Assembly (NCBI RefSeq): GCF_023509015.1
Contig: NZ_CP094975.1
Coordinates: forward strand, 3,589,501 to 3,653,500
Source of the DNA: Pseudomonas abieticivorans
Lineage (GTDB): Bacteria; Pseudomonadota; Gammaproteobacteria; Pseudomonadales; Pseudomonadaceae
Reading direction: 5' to 3'
DNA length: 64,000 nt
In this document: positions 54,972-64,000 of the stretch, piece by piece
How the letters are laid out: the number at the start of each line of letters is the position of its first letter
How positions within the stretch are numbered: position 1 is the first letter of the stretch
Made by a program: the position numbers and the translations under genes
The notes under the pieces: model-generated
What the model was told of the DNA's origin: nothing
The model's database searches: none
Seen by the model: only the letters and a program-made list of their open reading frames with translations

Positions 54972-56165
54972 ATGTTCGAGCTCGTAGACAACGTCCCCGC
55001 AAGCCCGGTAATCAAGGTTATCGGTGTAGGTGGTGGCGGCGGCAACGCCGTCAATCATATGGTCAAGAGCAACATTGAAGGCGTGGAATTCATCTGCGCC
55101 AACACTGATGCCCAAGCACTGAAAAACATCGGTGCACGCACCATTCTGCAACTGGGTACCGGTGTGACCAAGGGCCTGGGTGCTGGCGCCAATCCGGAGG
55201 TCGGTCGTCAGGCCGCGCTGGAAGATCGCGAGCGCATCGCCGAAGTGCTGCAGGGCACCAACATGGTGTTCATCACCACCGGCATGGGTGGCGGTACCGG
55301 TACCGGTGCGGCCCCGATCATTGCCGAAGTGGCCAAAGAGATGGGTATCCTCACCGTAGCCGTGGTGACCCGTCCGTTCCCGTTCGAAGGTCGCAAGCGC
55401 ATGCAGATCGCCGATGAAGGCATCCGCGCGCTGTCGGAGAGCGTCGACTCTCTGATTACCATCCCGAACGAGAAGCTGCTGACCATCCTGGGCAAGGATG
55501 CAAGCCTGCTGTCGGCCTTCGCCAAGGCTGACGATGTACTGGCCGGTGCCGTTCGCGGTATCTCCGACATCATCAAGCGCCCGGGCATGATCAACGTCGA
55601 CTTCGCCGACGTACGTACTGTCATGAGCGAGATGGGCATGGCAATGATGGGTACCGGCTGCGCCAGCGGTCCGAACCGTGCGCGTGAAGCGACCGAGGCG
55701 GCCATCCGCAACCCGCTGCTCGAAGACGTCAACCTGCAGGGTGCCCGCGGTATCCTGGTGAACATCACCGCAGGTCCCGACCTGTCCCTGGGCGAGTACT
55801 CCGACGTGGGTAGCATCATCGAGGCGTTCGCGTCGGATCACGCCATGGTCAAGGTCGGTACCGTTATCGATCCGGACATGCGCGATGAACTGCACGTGAC
55901 CGTGGTTGCCACCGGCCTGGGTGCAAAAATCGAGAAACCGGTAAAAATCATCGACAATACCTTGCAGGCTTCCTCTGCCCAGCAGGCGCCTAGCCAGGCT
56001 CCCGCTCGTCAGGAGCTGCCGTCGGTGAACTACCGCGACCTGGATCGCCCGACCGTGATGCGCAACCAGGCCCACGCCGGTGCTGCGCAGGCTGCGAAAC
56101 TCAACCCGCAAGACGATTTGGACTACCTGGACATCCCGGCATTCCTGCGTCGTCAGGCTGATTGA
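54972..56165 (+). CDS. ftsZ: Cell division GTPase FtsZ
   Basis: 397 residues. Tubulin-like core with GVGGGGGNAVNHM and the GTP signature GGGTGTGAAP near residue 106, a variable linker, and the terminal peptide LDYLDIPAFLRRQAD that binds FtsA/ZipA. GAAAGGAGAGG lies before the ATG; a 57-bp gap separates it from ftsA. Confidence 0.99.
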   Translation: MFELVDNVPASPVIKVIGVGGGGGNAVNHMVKSNIEGVEFICANTDAQALKNIGARTILQLGTGVTKGLGAGANPEVGRQAALEDRERIAEVLQGTNMVFITTGMGGGTGTGAAPIIAEVAKEMGILTVAVVTRPFPFEGRKRMQIADEGIRALSESVDSLITIPNEKLLTILGKDASLLSAFAKADDVLAGAVRGISDIIKRPGMINVDFADVRTVMSEMGMAMMGTGCASGPNRAREATEAAIRNPLLEDVNLQGARGILVNITAGPDLSLGEYSDVGSIIEAFASDHAMVKVGTVIDPDMRDELHVTVVATGLGAKIEKPVKIIDNTLQASSAQQAPSQAPARQELPSVNYRDLDRPTVMRNQAHAGAAQAAKLNPQDDLDYLDIPAFLRRQAD

Positions 56166-56241
56166 TGGAATTTATCAGGGCTATGAAGGTGATTGGTGTT
56201 CAGCAAAGGCCGGGTCTGCTATTATCGCCAGCCTTTGTTGA

Positions 56242-57189
<948 letters not shown>

Positions 57190-57218
57190 GTACGAACTCT
57201 CTCTGCTTTAGTTCTTGA

Positions 57219-57242
57219 GGCCACCTTCGGGTGGCCTTTTTT
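57219..57242 (+). terminator. lpxC terminator
   Basis: GGCCACC-TTCG-GGTGGCC tetraloop hairpin with six T. Confidence 0.92.
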
Positions 57243-57325
57243 GTGCCCGGGATTTTGCATTGGCTTTTTGTGCGAGCAGGGCCTGCCCGCCATGGGGCCC
57301 TCAGGTACGCCATCGCCGGTGCGCC

Positions 57326-57784
57326 TTAAGGCTTGGGCTTGTTGGCATGTGCCGCCAACCGCTCCAACGCCGCACGCAGGTTGGGGTCGGTGATGCTCTC
57401 GGCCGTGGCCTGAATGCTTTCTGCCGCTACCGGCGACAAATCCACGCCATGCCCGCCCGTGGTGGTTTGCACCGTGGGCGGCTGCACCTTCAACTGGATG
57501 CGCGTGAGCCCGTTGAATTCCTGCAGGGCCTGCAACTGGCGCAGCAAGCGATTTTGCTGGTAGCGCAAGCGCGTGGCCCAATGGCCATCGGTCACGATTA
57601 GCAACAGATTGCCTTCGCGCCAAGAGGCCACGTAGCAATGCGCCCGGGCAGCCGGTTGCAACTGGCTTTCCAGCAGGCGTTGCAGGTGTGACAGGCGCTG
57701 GGCCTGGCTGAACAAGGCCTTGAGGGGCTTGGCTTCGCGCAGCAGGACGGCGGGCGCCCGGGCTACAGGCGGGCGGAAAGCCAT
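57326..57784 (-). CDS. DciA-like DUF721 protein
   Basis: 152 residues beginning MAFRPPVARAPAVLL. The DUF721/DciA core is present (LQRLLESQLQPAARAHCYVASWREGNLLLIVTDGHWATRLRYQ, written here only in part as LQRLLESQLQPAARAHC and GNLLLIVTDGHWATRL). DciA proteins load the DnaB replicative helicase in bacteria lacking DnaC. The gene sits between lpxC and secA, as commonly in pseudomonads. An upstream in-frame start at 57853 is not used because the family starts at the later Met. Confidence 0.88.
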   Translation of the reverse strand: MAFRPPVARAPAVLLREAKPLKALFSQAQRLSHLQRLLESQLQPAARAHCYVASWREGNLLLIVTDGHWATRLRYQQNRLLRQLQALQEFNGLTRIQLKVQPPTVQTTTGGHGVDLSPVAAESIQATAESITDPNLRAALERLAAHANKPKP

Positions 57785-58081
57785 GGTGGTGTACCGGTTG
57801 TGAGAGGCCTGCATGGTAGCAGAAAGCAGCTTGGTACCCGGCCGTGCGACCAAGGTTTGATGGTTTGTTTCATGAAGTTATGCACCTTGTGGGTTGAAGT
57901 TGACGAAAAAGGCCTTATTGTAAAAAAGCCCCGTCAAAGCGCTGTGCCAGCATCGTGGAAATAACGCCACTTTCCTCACCACCGTTTCCGGGTAGAATAC
58001 TCGTTCGCATGCGGCCATGAGGGCTGCTCGGGCGACTCACGGGGCCGCCCTCCATCCCTATGTGTGGAAGATCCTGCCGAT
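57785..58081. promoter_or_regulatory. Divergent region between the dciA-like gene and secA
   Basis: 297 bp. A TTGACG near 57899 and a TAGAAT near 57994 are isolated -35-like and -10-like elements without good partners. No secM-like leader ORF with an arrest motif was seen. A GC-rich dyad (GGGCTGC..GGCCGCCC) lies just before secA. Confidence 0.35.
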
Positions 58082-60823
58082 ATGTTTGCGCCTTTGTTAA
58101 AGAAACTTTTTGGAAGCAAGAACGAGCGTGAAGTAAAGCGCATGCTCAAGACGGTCCAGGTCGTCAATGCCTTCGAAGAGCAAATGGTGGCCCTCTCGGA
58201 CGAGCAGCTGCGCGCCAAGACCGAAGAGTTCAAGGCCCGCCTGGCAAAAGGCGAGACCCTCGACAACCTTCTGCCTGAAGCTTTTGCGGTGTGCCGCGAA
58301 GCCGGTAAGCGCGTCATGGGTATGCGCCACTTCGACGTCCAGCTGATTGGCGGCATGACCTTGCACGAAGGCATGATCGCTGAGATGCGTACCGGTGAAG
58401 GCAAGACCCTGGTCGCCACCTTGGCCGTGTACCTCAATGCATTGTCCGGGAAGGGCGTGCACGTGGTCACCGTCAACGACTACCTGGCCCGCCGAGACGC
58501 CAACTGGATGCGCCCGCTGTACGAATTCCTCGGGTTGACCGTGGGCGTCGTCACGCCTTTCGCGCCGCCTGAAGAAAAGCGCCTGGCTTACGCCTCGGAC
58601 ATCACCTACGGCACCAACAACGAATTTGGTTTCGATTACCTGCGCGACAACATGGCGTTCAGCCTGGAAGAGAAATTCCAGCGCGAACTCAATTTTGCCG
58701 TGATCGACGAAGTCGACTCCATCCTCATCGACGAAGCCCGTACCCCGCTGATCATTTCCGGTCAGGCCGAGGACAGCTCCAAGCTGTACACCGAGATCAA
58801 CCGTTTGATCCCGCAGCTTGAACAGCACATCGAAGAAGTGGAAGGCGAAGTCACCAAGGCTGGCCACTACACCGTCGACGAGAAGACCCGCCAGGTCGAG
58901 CTCAACGAAGCCGGTCACCAGTTCATCGAAGAGATGCTCACCCGCGTCGGCCTGCTGGCCGAAGGCGAGAGCCTCTACTCGGCGCACAACCTGGGCCTGC
59001 TGACCCACGTTTACGCTGGCCTGCGTGCGCACAAGCTGTTCCATCGCAACGTCGAGTACATCGTGCAGGACGGCCAGATCCTGCTGGTCGACGAACACAC
59101 CGGCCGTACCATGCCGGGCCGTCGCCTGTCCGAGGGCCTGCACCAGGCCATCGAAGCGAAAGAGAACCTGAACATCCAGGCCGAAAGCCAGACCCTGGCC
59201 TCGACCACGTTCCAGAACTACTTCCGTCTGTACAACAAGCTGTCCGGCATGACCGGTACCGCAGACACCGAAGCGTTCGAGTTCCACCAGATCTACACCC
59301 TGTCGGTGATGGTCATCCCGCCGAACAAGCCGTTGGCGCGTAAAGACTTCAACGACCTGGTGTACCTGACTGCCGATGAGAAGTACGCGGCCATCGTCAC
59401 CGACATCAAGGAAAGCATGGCCCAGGGCCGTCCTGTCCTGGTGGGTACGGCGACCATCGAAACCTCCGAGCACATGTCGGCCTTGCTCAACAAGGAAGGC
59501 ATCGAGCACAAGGTGCTCAACGCCAAGTTCCACGAGAAGGAAGCCGAGATCATCGCGCAAGCCGGTCGTCCGGGTGCGTTGACCATCGCCACCAACATGG
59601 CTGGCCGTGGTACCGACATCCTGCTGGGCGGTAACTGGGAAGTCGAAGTGGCCTCCCTGGAGAGCCCAAGCGCCGAGCAGATCGCGCAGATCAAGGCCGA
59701 CTGGCAGAAGCGCCATCAGCAAGTGATCGAGTCCGGTGGCCTGCACGTGATCGCTTCCGAGCGTCATGAATCTCGCCGTATCGACAACCAGCTGCGTGGC
59801 CGTGCCGGCCGTCAGGGCGACACCGGTTCCAGCCGTTTCTACCTGTCGCTGGAAGACAGCCTGATGCGCATCTTCGCCTCTGACCGGGTGAAAAACTTCA
59901 TGAAGGCGCTGGGCATGCAGTCCGGCGAGGCGATCGAGCACCGCATGGTGACCAACGCCATCGAGAAGGCCCAGCGCAAGGTTGAAGGCCGCAACTTCGA
60001 TATCCGCAAGCAATTGCTGGAATTCGACGACGTTGCCAACGAGCAGCGTAAAGTGATCTACCACATGCGTAACAGCCTGCTGGCTGCCGACAACATCGGC
60101 GACACCATCGCCGACTTCCGTCAGGAAGTGCTCAACAGCACCATCAGCCTGCACATCCCGCCGCAGTCGCTGCCAGAGCAATGGGATGTGAAGGGCCTGG
60201 AAGCGGCCATCGAGACCGACTTCGGCGTGAAGCTGCCGATTCAGCAATGGCTGGATGCAGACGATCACCTGTACGAAGAAACCCTGCGCGACAAACTGCT
60301 GACCGAGCTGCTGGCGACCTACAACGAGAAGGAAGAGCAGGCCAGCGCCGATGCCCTGCGCACCTTCGAGAAGCAGATCCTGCTGCGCGTGCTGGACGAC
60401 CTGTGGAAAGACCACCTGTCGACCATGGACCACCTGCGTCACGGTATCCACCTGCGTGGCTACGCCCAGAAGAACCCGAAGCAGGAATACAAGCGCGAGT
60501 CGTTTACCCTGTTCCAGGAACTGCTGGACTCGATCAAGCGCGACACCATTCGTGTACTGTCCCACGTGCAAGTGCGTCGCGAAGACCCGATCGAGGAAGA
60601 GGCGCGCCTGCGTCAGGAAGCCGAAGAGTTGGCCTCGCGCATGCAGTTCGAGCACGCCGATGCACCCAGCCTTGATCAGCCCGAAGTTGCCTTGCTGGAA
60701 GAGGGTTCTGACCTCGCCTTGGCGTCAGCGCCGGTGCGCAACGACCAGAAGCTGGGCCGCAACGAGCTGTGCTGGTGTGGTTCGGGCAAGAAATTCAAGC
60801 ACTGTCACGGTCAGATCAACTAA
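58082..60823 (+). CDS. secA: Preprotein translocase ATPase SecA
   Basis: 913 residues, full length. Walker [14 protein letters not shown] and [16 protein letters not shown] form the first nucleotide domain; [12 protein letters not shown] and RGRAGRQGD lie in the second. The C-terminal zinc motif is [14 protein letters not shown] (near 895), used for SecB and phospholipid contact. It drives Sec-dependent export through SecYEG. Confidence 0.99.
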   Translation: MFAPLLKKLFGSKNEREVKRMLKTVQVVNAFEEQMVALSDEQLRAKTEEFKARLAKGETLDNLLPEAFAVCREAGKRVMGMRHFDVQLIGGMTLHEGMIAEMRTGEGKTLVATLAVYLNALSGKGVHVVTVNDYLARRDANWMRPLYEFLGLTVGVVTPFAPPEEKRLAYASDITYGTNNEFGFDYLRDNMAFSLEEKFQRELNFAVIDEVDSILIDEARTPLIISGQAEDSSKLYTEINRLIPQLEQHIEEVEGEVTKAGHYTVDEKTRQVELNEAGHQFIEEMLTRVGLLAEGESLYSAHNLGLLTHVYAGLRAHKLFHRNVEYIVQDGQILLVDEHTGRTMPGRRLSEGLHQAIEAKENLNIQAESQTLASTTFQNYFRLYNKLSGMTGTADTEAFEFHQIYTLSVMVIPPNKPLARKDFNDLVYLTADEKYAAIVTDIKESMAQGRPVLVGTATIETSEHMSALLNKEGIEHKVLNAKFHEKEAEIIAQAGRPGALTIATNMAGRGTDILLGGNWEVEVASLESPSAEQIAQIKADWQKRHQQVIESGGLHVIASERHESRRIDNQLRGRAGRQGDTGSSRFYLSLEDSLMRIFASDRVKNFMKALGMQSGEAIEHRMVTNAIEKAQRKVEGRNFDIRKQLLEFDDVANEQRKVIYHMRNSLLAADNIGDTIADFRQEVLNSTISLHIPPQSLPEQWDVKGLEAAIETDFGVKLPIQQWLDADDHLYEETLRDKLLTELLATYNEKEEQASADALRTFEKQILLRVLDDLWKDHLSTMDHLRHGIHLRGYAQKNPKQEYKRESFTLFQELLDSIKRDTIRVLSHVQVRREDPIEEEARLRQEAEELASRMQFEHADAPSLDQPEVALLEEGSDLALASAPVRNDQKLGRNELCWCGSGKKFKHCHGQIN

Positions 60824-60849
60824 CGATCCGACACTGACCTGAAACATCC

Positions 60850-60883
60850 ACGCCGCGACCGGCTTCAGCCGTCGCGGCGTTTT
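60850..60883 (+). terminator. secA terminator
   Basis: Stem ACGCCGCGA..CGG/CCG..TCGCGGCGT with a four-T tail, 27 bp after the secA stop. Confidence 0.75.
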
Positions 60884-60908
60884 ACCATTGTATTCTAGGA
60901 GCGTTCCC

Positions 60909-62126
60909 ATGGCTGTTGGTCTTGGTCCTTTGCCAACGTTGCACCCGGTGGCAGGTTTTGAACTCGGTATCGCCTCTGCCGGCATCAAGCGCCCGGGCCG
61001 CAAGGACGTGGTAGTGATGCGCTGCGCCGAAGGTTCCAGCGTTGCTGGCGTGTTCACCCTGAATGCGTTCTGCGCCGCCCCCGTGATCCTGTCCAAGGCG
61101 CGCGTGCAGGGCACCATCCGTTACCTGCTGACCAACACCGGCAATGCCAATGCTGGCACCGGCGAGCAAGGCCTGGCGGCTGCCGAGCGTACCTGCGCGA
61201 GCCTGGCCAAGCTGACCGGCGTTGACGCAAGCGCGGTGTTGCCGTTCTCCACCGGCGTGATCGGTGAACCGCTGCCGGTCGATAAAATCGAAGGCGCGCT
61301 GCAAGCGGCCCTCGACGACCTGTCGGAAAACCATTGGGCAGAAGCCGCCACCGGCATCATGACCACCGACACGCTGCCCAAGGGCGCCAGCCGCCAGTTC
61401 CAGTTCAACGGCGTGACCGTTACCGTGACCGGCATCAGCAAGGGCGCGGGCATGATCCGCCCGAACATGGCCACCATGCTCGGCTACATCGCCACCGACG
61501 CCAAGGTGGCACCGGCGGTGCTCAAGGACCTGATGCTGGACGGCGCCAACAAGTCGTTCAACCGCATCACCATCGACGGTGACACCTCCACCAACGACTG
61601 CTGCATGCTGATTGCCACCGGCAAGGCCGATGTGCCGGAAGTGACCGAGGCCCGCGGCGAGTTGTTCGAAGCGCTGAAGAAGGCCGTGTTCGAAGTGTGC
61701 ATGGAAGTGGCCCAGGCCATCGTGCGCGACGGCGAAGGCGCCACCAAGTTCGTCACGGTCGAAGTGAACGGCGGCGGCAATCACCAGGAATGCCTGGACG
61801 TGGGCTACGCGGTGGCGCACTCGCCGCTGATCAAGACCGCACTGTTCGCCTCGGACCCCAATTGGGGCCGTATCCTGGCGGCCGTGGGCCGTGCCGGCGT
61901 GCCGCAGTTGGACGTGAGCAAGATCGACGTGTACTTGGGCGAGGTGTGCATCGCCAGCCGTGGCGGGCGCGCGGCCAGCTACACCGAAGAGCAAGGCTCG
62001 GCGGTGATGGCCCGTGAAGAAATCACCATCCGCATCGAGTTGGGCCGGGGTGACTGCAGCGAGACTATCTGGACCACCGACCTGTCCCACGAGTACGTGA
62101 AAATCAACGCCGAATACCGCACGTAA
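60909..62126 (+). CDS. argJ: Bifunctional ornithine acetyltransferase / N-acetylglutamate synthase ArgJ
   Basis: 405 residues. The autocleavage and nucleophile site is in [18 protein letters not shown] (Thr near residue 188), splitting the precursor into alpha and beta chains. It recycles the acetyl group in arginine biosynthesis. I use the ATG at 60909 with CTAGGAGC upstream. It sits downstream of secA but has its own ribosome site after a terminator. Confidence 0.97.
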   Translation: MAVGLGPLPTLHPVAGFELGIASAGIKRPGRKDVVVMRCAEGSSVAGVFTLNAFCAAPVILSKARVQGTIRYLLTNTGNANAGTGEQGLAAAERTCASLAKLTGVDASAVLPFSTGVIGEPLPVDKIEGALQAALDDLSENHWAEAATGIMTTDTLPKGASRQFQFNGVTVTVTGISKGAGMIRPNMATMLGYIATDAKVAPAVLKDLMLDGANKSFNRITIDGDTSTNDCCMLIATGKADVPEVTEARGELFEALKKAVFEVCMEVAQAIVRDGEGATKFVTVEVNGGGNHQECLDVGYAVAHSPLIKTALFASDPNWGRILAAVGRAGVPQLDVSKIDVYLGEVCIASRGGRAASYTEEQGSAVMAREEITIRIELGRGDCSETIWTTDLSHEYVKINAEYRT

Positions 62127-62142
62127 GATCGGCGTCGAATGG

Positions 62143-62200
62143 TTCGCGGATAAATCCGCTCCTACACGGCCCACCCCGTAGGAGCGGATTCATCGGCGAA
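62143..62200. repeat. REP inverted pair between argJ and the GST gene
   Basis: TTCGCGGATAAATCCGCTCC and GGAGCGGATTCATCGGCGAA arms around a short spacer. It is the same family as the cluster at 26355. One base change (CGG for CGC) weakens the right arm. Confidence 0.85.
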
Positions 62201-62224
62201 GAGCCCCCTACCAAGGATTCGGAC

Positions 62225-62848
62225 ATGAGCTACCAACTGATCATCGGCGACAAACGCTACTCCTCCTGGTCCCTGCGCGCGGCCCTGGCGCTGGAGCTGA
62301 CCGGTGCCCCTTACACCGAGCAGTTGATCAAGCTCAACCAGCCCGATAGCAAGCAGCGCATGCTCGAGCATTCGCCCAGCGGCAAAGTGCCGGTGCTCAA
62401 GGGTGAACACGGCGCCATCGCCGACACCCTGGCGATTTTCGAATACCTGGCCGAGCAGTTTCCAAGCCTGCCTTTGTGGCCGGCAGACACCGCCGCCCGT
62501 GCCCAGGCCCGTTCGGCCTGTGCGCAGATGCACAGCGGCTTCTTTGCCCTGCGCAACCACCTGTCGATGGATTTGCAGCACGACGCCCCCCTGTCGCCGA
62601 TGCCGGCCGATGCTCAGGCCGAGATCGAGCGCATGCTCGCGCTGTGGTCCGAATGCCAGGCCGCAGCCACCGTGAAAGGGCCGTGGCTGTTCGGTGAAAT
62701 CAGCCTGGCCGACGCCTTCTTCGCCCCGGTGGCCGTGCGCCTGCGCACCTTTCGGATCGAATTGACTGCACAGGCCAGTGCCTACGTAGAAACCATTTAC
62801 CAGTGGCCGGCCTTCCAGGCCTGGCAAAAGGCTGGGCTGGAGGAATAG
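62225..62848 (+). CDS. Glutathione S-transferase family protein
   Basis: 207 residues. Thioredoxin-like N-terminal domain (LIIGDKRYSSWSLRAALALEL, part of which is YSSWSLRAA, with the likely catalytic Ser) and an all-helical C-terminal domain. Motif HSPSGKVPVL binds glutathione backbone in the family. Substrate unknown. Its stop overlaps the start of the Nudix gene by one base. Confidence 0.9.
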   Translation: MSYQLIIGDKRYSSWSLRAALALELTGAPYTEQLIKLNQPDSKQRMLEHSPSGKVPVLKGEHGAIADTLAIFEYLAEQFPSLPLWPADTAARAQARSACAQMHSGFFALRNHLSMDLQHDAPLSPMPADAQAEIERMLALWSECQAAATVKGPWLFGEISLADAFFAPVAVRLRTFRIELTAQASAYVETIYQWPAFQAWQKAGLEE

Positions 62849-63795
62849 TGAAACGAGTGCATGTGGCGGCCGCGGTGATCCGTGGCGCCGACGGCAAGAT
62901 CCTGATCGCCAAGCGCGCCGATAACCAGCACCAGGGTGGCCTGTGGGAGTTCCCCGGCGGCAAGGTGGAGGAGGGCGAGGCCGTGCAGGCCGCGCTGGCC
63001 CGTGAGCTGCGCGAGGAACTGGGTATCGGCGTAAGCGCTGCGCGCCCGCTGATCAAGGTGCAGCACGACTACGCCGACAAGCAGGTATTGCTGGATGTCT
63101 GGGAAGTCAGCGGCTTTACCGGCCAGCCCCACGGGGCCGAAGGCCAACCGCTGGCTTGGGTCACCGCCCGTGAGTTGCCCGACTACGACTTCCCCGAAGC
63201 CAACCAGCCGATCGTCGCGGCGGCGCGTTTGCCCGCCGAGTACCTGATCACGCCAGAAGACCTGGACAACGGCCCCTTGCTGCGCGGCATTCGCAAAGCC
63301 GTGGCCGACGGTGCCAAGCTGATCCAGTTGCGTGCGCCAAACGGCTATGACCCGCAGTACCGCGACCTGGCGGTAGACGCCGTGGGCCTGTGTGCCGGCA
63401 AGGCGCAACTGATGCTCAAGGGCCCCCTGGAATGGCTGGGCGACTTCCCGGCGGCCGGCTGGCACCTCACGGCCGCCCAGTTGCGCAAATATGCCAGCAA
63501 GGGCCGACCGTTCCCGAAAGAGCGCTGGTTGGCGGCCTCGTGCCATAACGCCGAGGAGCTGGCACTGGCCAAACAGATGGGCGTGGATTTCGTCACGCTG
63601 TCGCCGGTGCAGCCCACCCAAACCCATCCCGATGCGCAGCCGCTGGGCTGGGCGCAGGCACAGGGGTTGATCGAAGGGTTCAACCAGCCGGTGTTTCTGC
63701 TGGGTGGGCTGTCGCCCGCCGATCGGCAGCGGGCCTGGGACATGGGGGCGCAAGGTGTCGCCGGGATTCGGGCGTTCTGGCCTGAAATCGAGTAG
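62848..63795 (+). CDS. MutT Nudix hydrolase fused to a ThiE-like domain
   Basis: 315 residues with GTG start at 62848. The N-terminal Nudix box GGKVEEGEAVQAALARELRE continuing to ELGIG (about 36-58) is complete, as in 8-oxo-dGTP pyrophosphatase MutT. The C-terminal half (about 135-315) resembles thiamine-phosphate synthase, but LIQLRAPN and PTQTHPDA differ from the usual QLR-K and T-T-K substrate signatures. Thiamine synthesis by this domain is doubtful. The fusion is widespread in pseudomonads. Translationally coupled to the GST. Confidence 0.9.
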   Translation: MKRVHVAAAVIRGADGKILIAKRADNQHQGGLWEFPGGKVEEGEAVQAALARELREELGIGVSAARPLIKVQHDYADKQVLLDVWEVSGFTGQPHGAEGQPLAWVTARELPDYDFPEANQPIVAAARLPAEYLITPEDLDNGPLLRGIRKAVADGAKLIQLRAPNGYDPQYRDLAVDAVGLCAGKAQLMLKGPLEWLGDFPAAGWHLTAAQLRKYASKGRPFPKERWLAASCHNAEELALAKQMGVDFVTLSPVQPTQTHPDAQPLGWAQAQGLIEGFNQPVFLLGGLSPADRQRAWDMGAQGVAGIRAFWPEIE

Positions 63796-63800
63796 GGCTT

Positions 63801-63861
63801 TTCGCGGATAGATCCGCTCCTGCACAGGTTTTGCACCTGTAGGAACAGATTTATCCGCGAA
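63801..63861. repeat. REP inverted pair after the Nudix gene
   Basis: TTCGCGGATAGATCCGCTCC and GTAGGAACAGATTTATCCGC arms around TGCACAGGTTTTGCACCTGT-like sequence. It lies between convergent genes and may help transcription termination. Confidence 0.8.
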
Positions 63862-63865
63862 GCTC

Positions 63866-64000
63866 TCAGGGCTTCAGAGCCGCCTGCCACAACACCTCGG
63901 CCACCCCCTGCCTGCGCGCAATCACTCGCGCCGCCACAAACAGTAAGTCCGACAGCCGGTTGATATACGCCAGCCCCACGCCCTCCAGCGGCTCCACCGC
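63866..64000 (-). CDS. Cob(I)alamin/cobyrinate adenosyltransferase, PduO type, C-terminal end
   Basis: The last 44 codons before a TGA. The peptide AYINRLSDLLFVAARVIAR matches the conserved C-terminal helix of PduO-type ATP:cob(I)alamin adenosyltransferases. The rest of the gene is beyond the right edge. It is convergent with the Nudix-ThiE gene. Confidence 0.85.
   Translation of the reverse strand, partial: AVEPLEGVGLAYINRLSDLLFVAARVIARRQGVAEVLWQAALKP

Noticed and set aside
57854..58081. secM-like arrest leader before secA
   Set aside because: No short ORF with a signal sequence and arrest motif is present between the dciA-like gene and secA.
58097..60655. 852-codon minus-strand open frame opposite secA
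   Set aside because: It is the complement of a GC-rich, highly conserved secA. Its composition (Val/Leu/Gln/His-rich) and lack of a ribosome site mark it as a shadow.

Overview
The window is chromosomal DNA from a Pseudomonas of the non-aeruginosa (fluorescens/putida-like) type. Support comes from gene order (lptCAB-rpoN-hpf-ptsN; kdsD/mlaFEDCB; hisGDC-algW; cysD-cysNC; rplM-rpsI-petABC-sspAB; the full dcw cluster), a short HisG, a CysN-CysC fusion, a P-type RNase P RNA, and repeated REP palindromes with GTAGGAGCGGATT..ATCCGCGAA arms. Almost all of it is GC-rich, tightly packed housekeeping sequence. No tRNA, rRNA, CRISPR array, integrase or transposase was seen.

Layout. 1-5731 (minus strand): ptsN (cut by the window edge), hpf, rpoN, lptB, lptA, lptC, kdsC, kdsD, i.e. 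sigma-54, LPS transport and Kdo synthesis. 5963-8988 (plus): mlaFEDCB, outer-membrane lipid asymmetry. 9108-13902 (plus): ibaG, murA, hisG, hisD, hisC, converging on algW (14055-15218, minus). 15342-19072 (plus): NIF3-like protein, cysD, cysNC. 19128-22326: an AT-richer accessory island on the minus strand with an S-type pyocin-like bacteriocin and its immunity gene. It is bracketed by two copies of the cysNC 3' end and terminator. 22586-26347: zapG/yhcB, an alpha/beta hydrolase, trpS, zapE. 26355-28922: a REP/REPIN cluster, an AraC-family regulator and a Tas-like aldo/keto reductase. 29173-34090 (plus): ribosomal proteins L13 and S9, cytochrome bc1, SspA/SspB. 34132-37587 (minus): BON lipoprotein, GmhA/DiaA, YraN, LpoA-like protein. 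37777-39098 (plus): rsmI and rnpB. 39404-57189 (plus): the complete division and cell-wall cluster from mraZ to lpxC. 57326-64000: dciA-like gene (minus), secA, argJ, a GST, a Nudix-ThiE fusion (plus), and the 3' end of a cobalamin adenosyltransferase (minus).

Functionally the window is dominated by envelope biogenesis: peptidoglycan precursors and divisome (dcw, murA, LpoA), LPS (kds, lpt, lpxC, gmhA), phospholipid asymmetry (mla), envelope stress (algW) and export (secA), together with histidine, arginine and sulfate assimilation and respiration.

The most interesting part is the bacteriocin island. Its toxin gene contains fourteen base-perfect 36-bp repeats encoding a coiled coil. It has an apparent +1 frameshift in a six-C tract just after the best start codon. 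The whole cassette lies between direct repeats of about 175 bp derived from cysNC, which suggests recent insertion and possible RecA-mediated loss or exchange.
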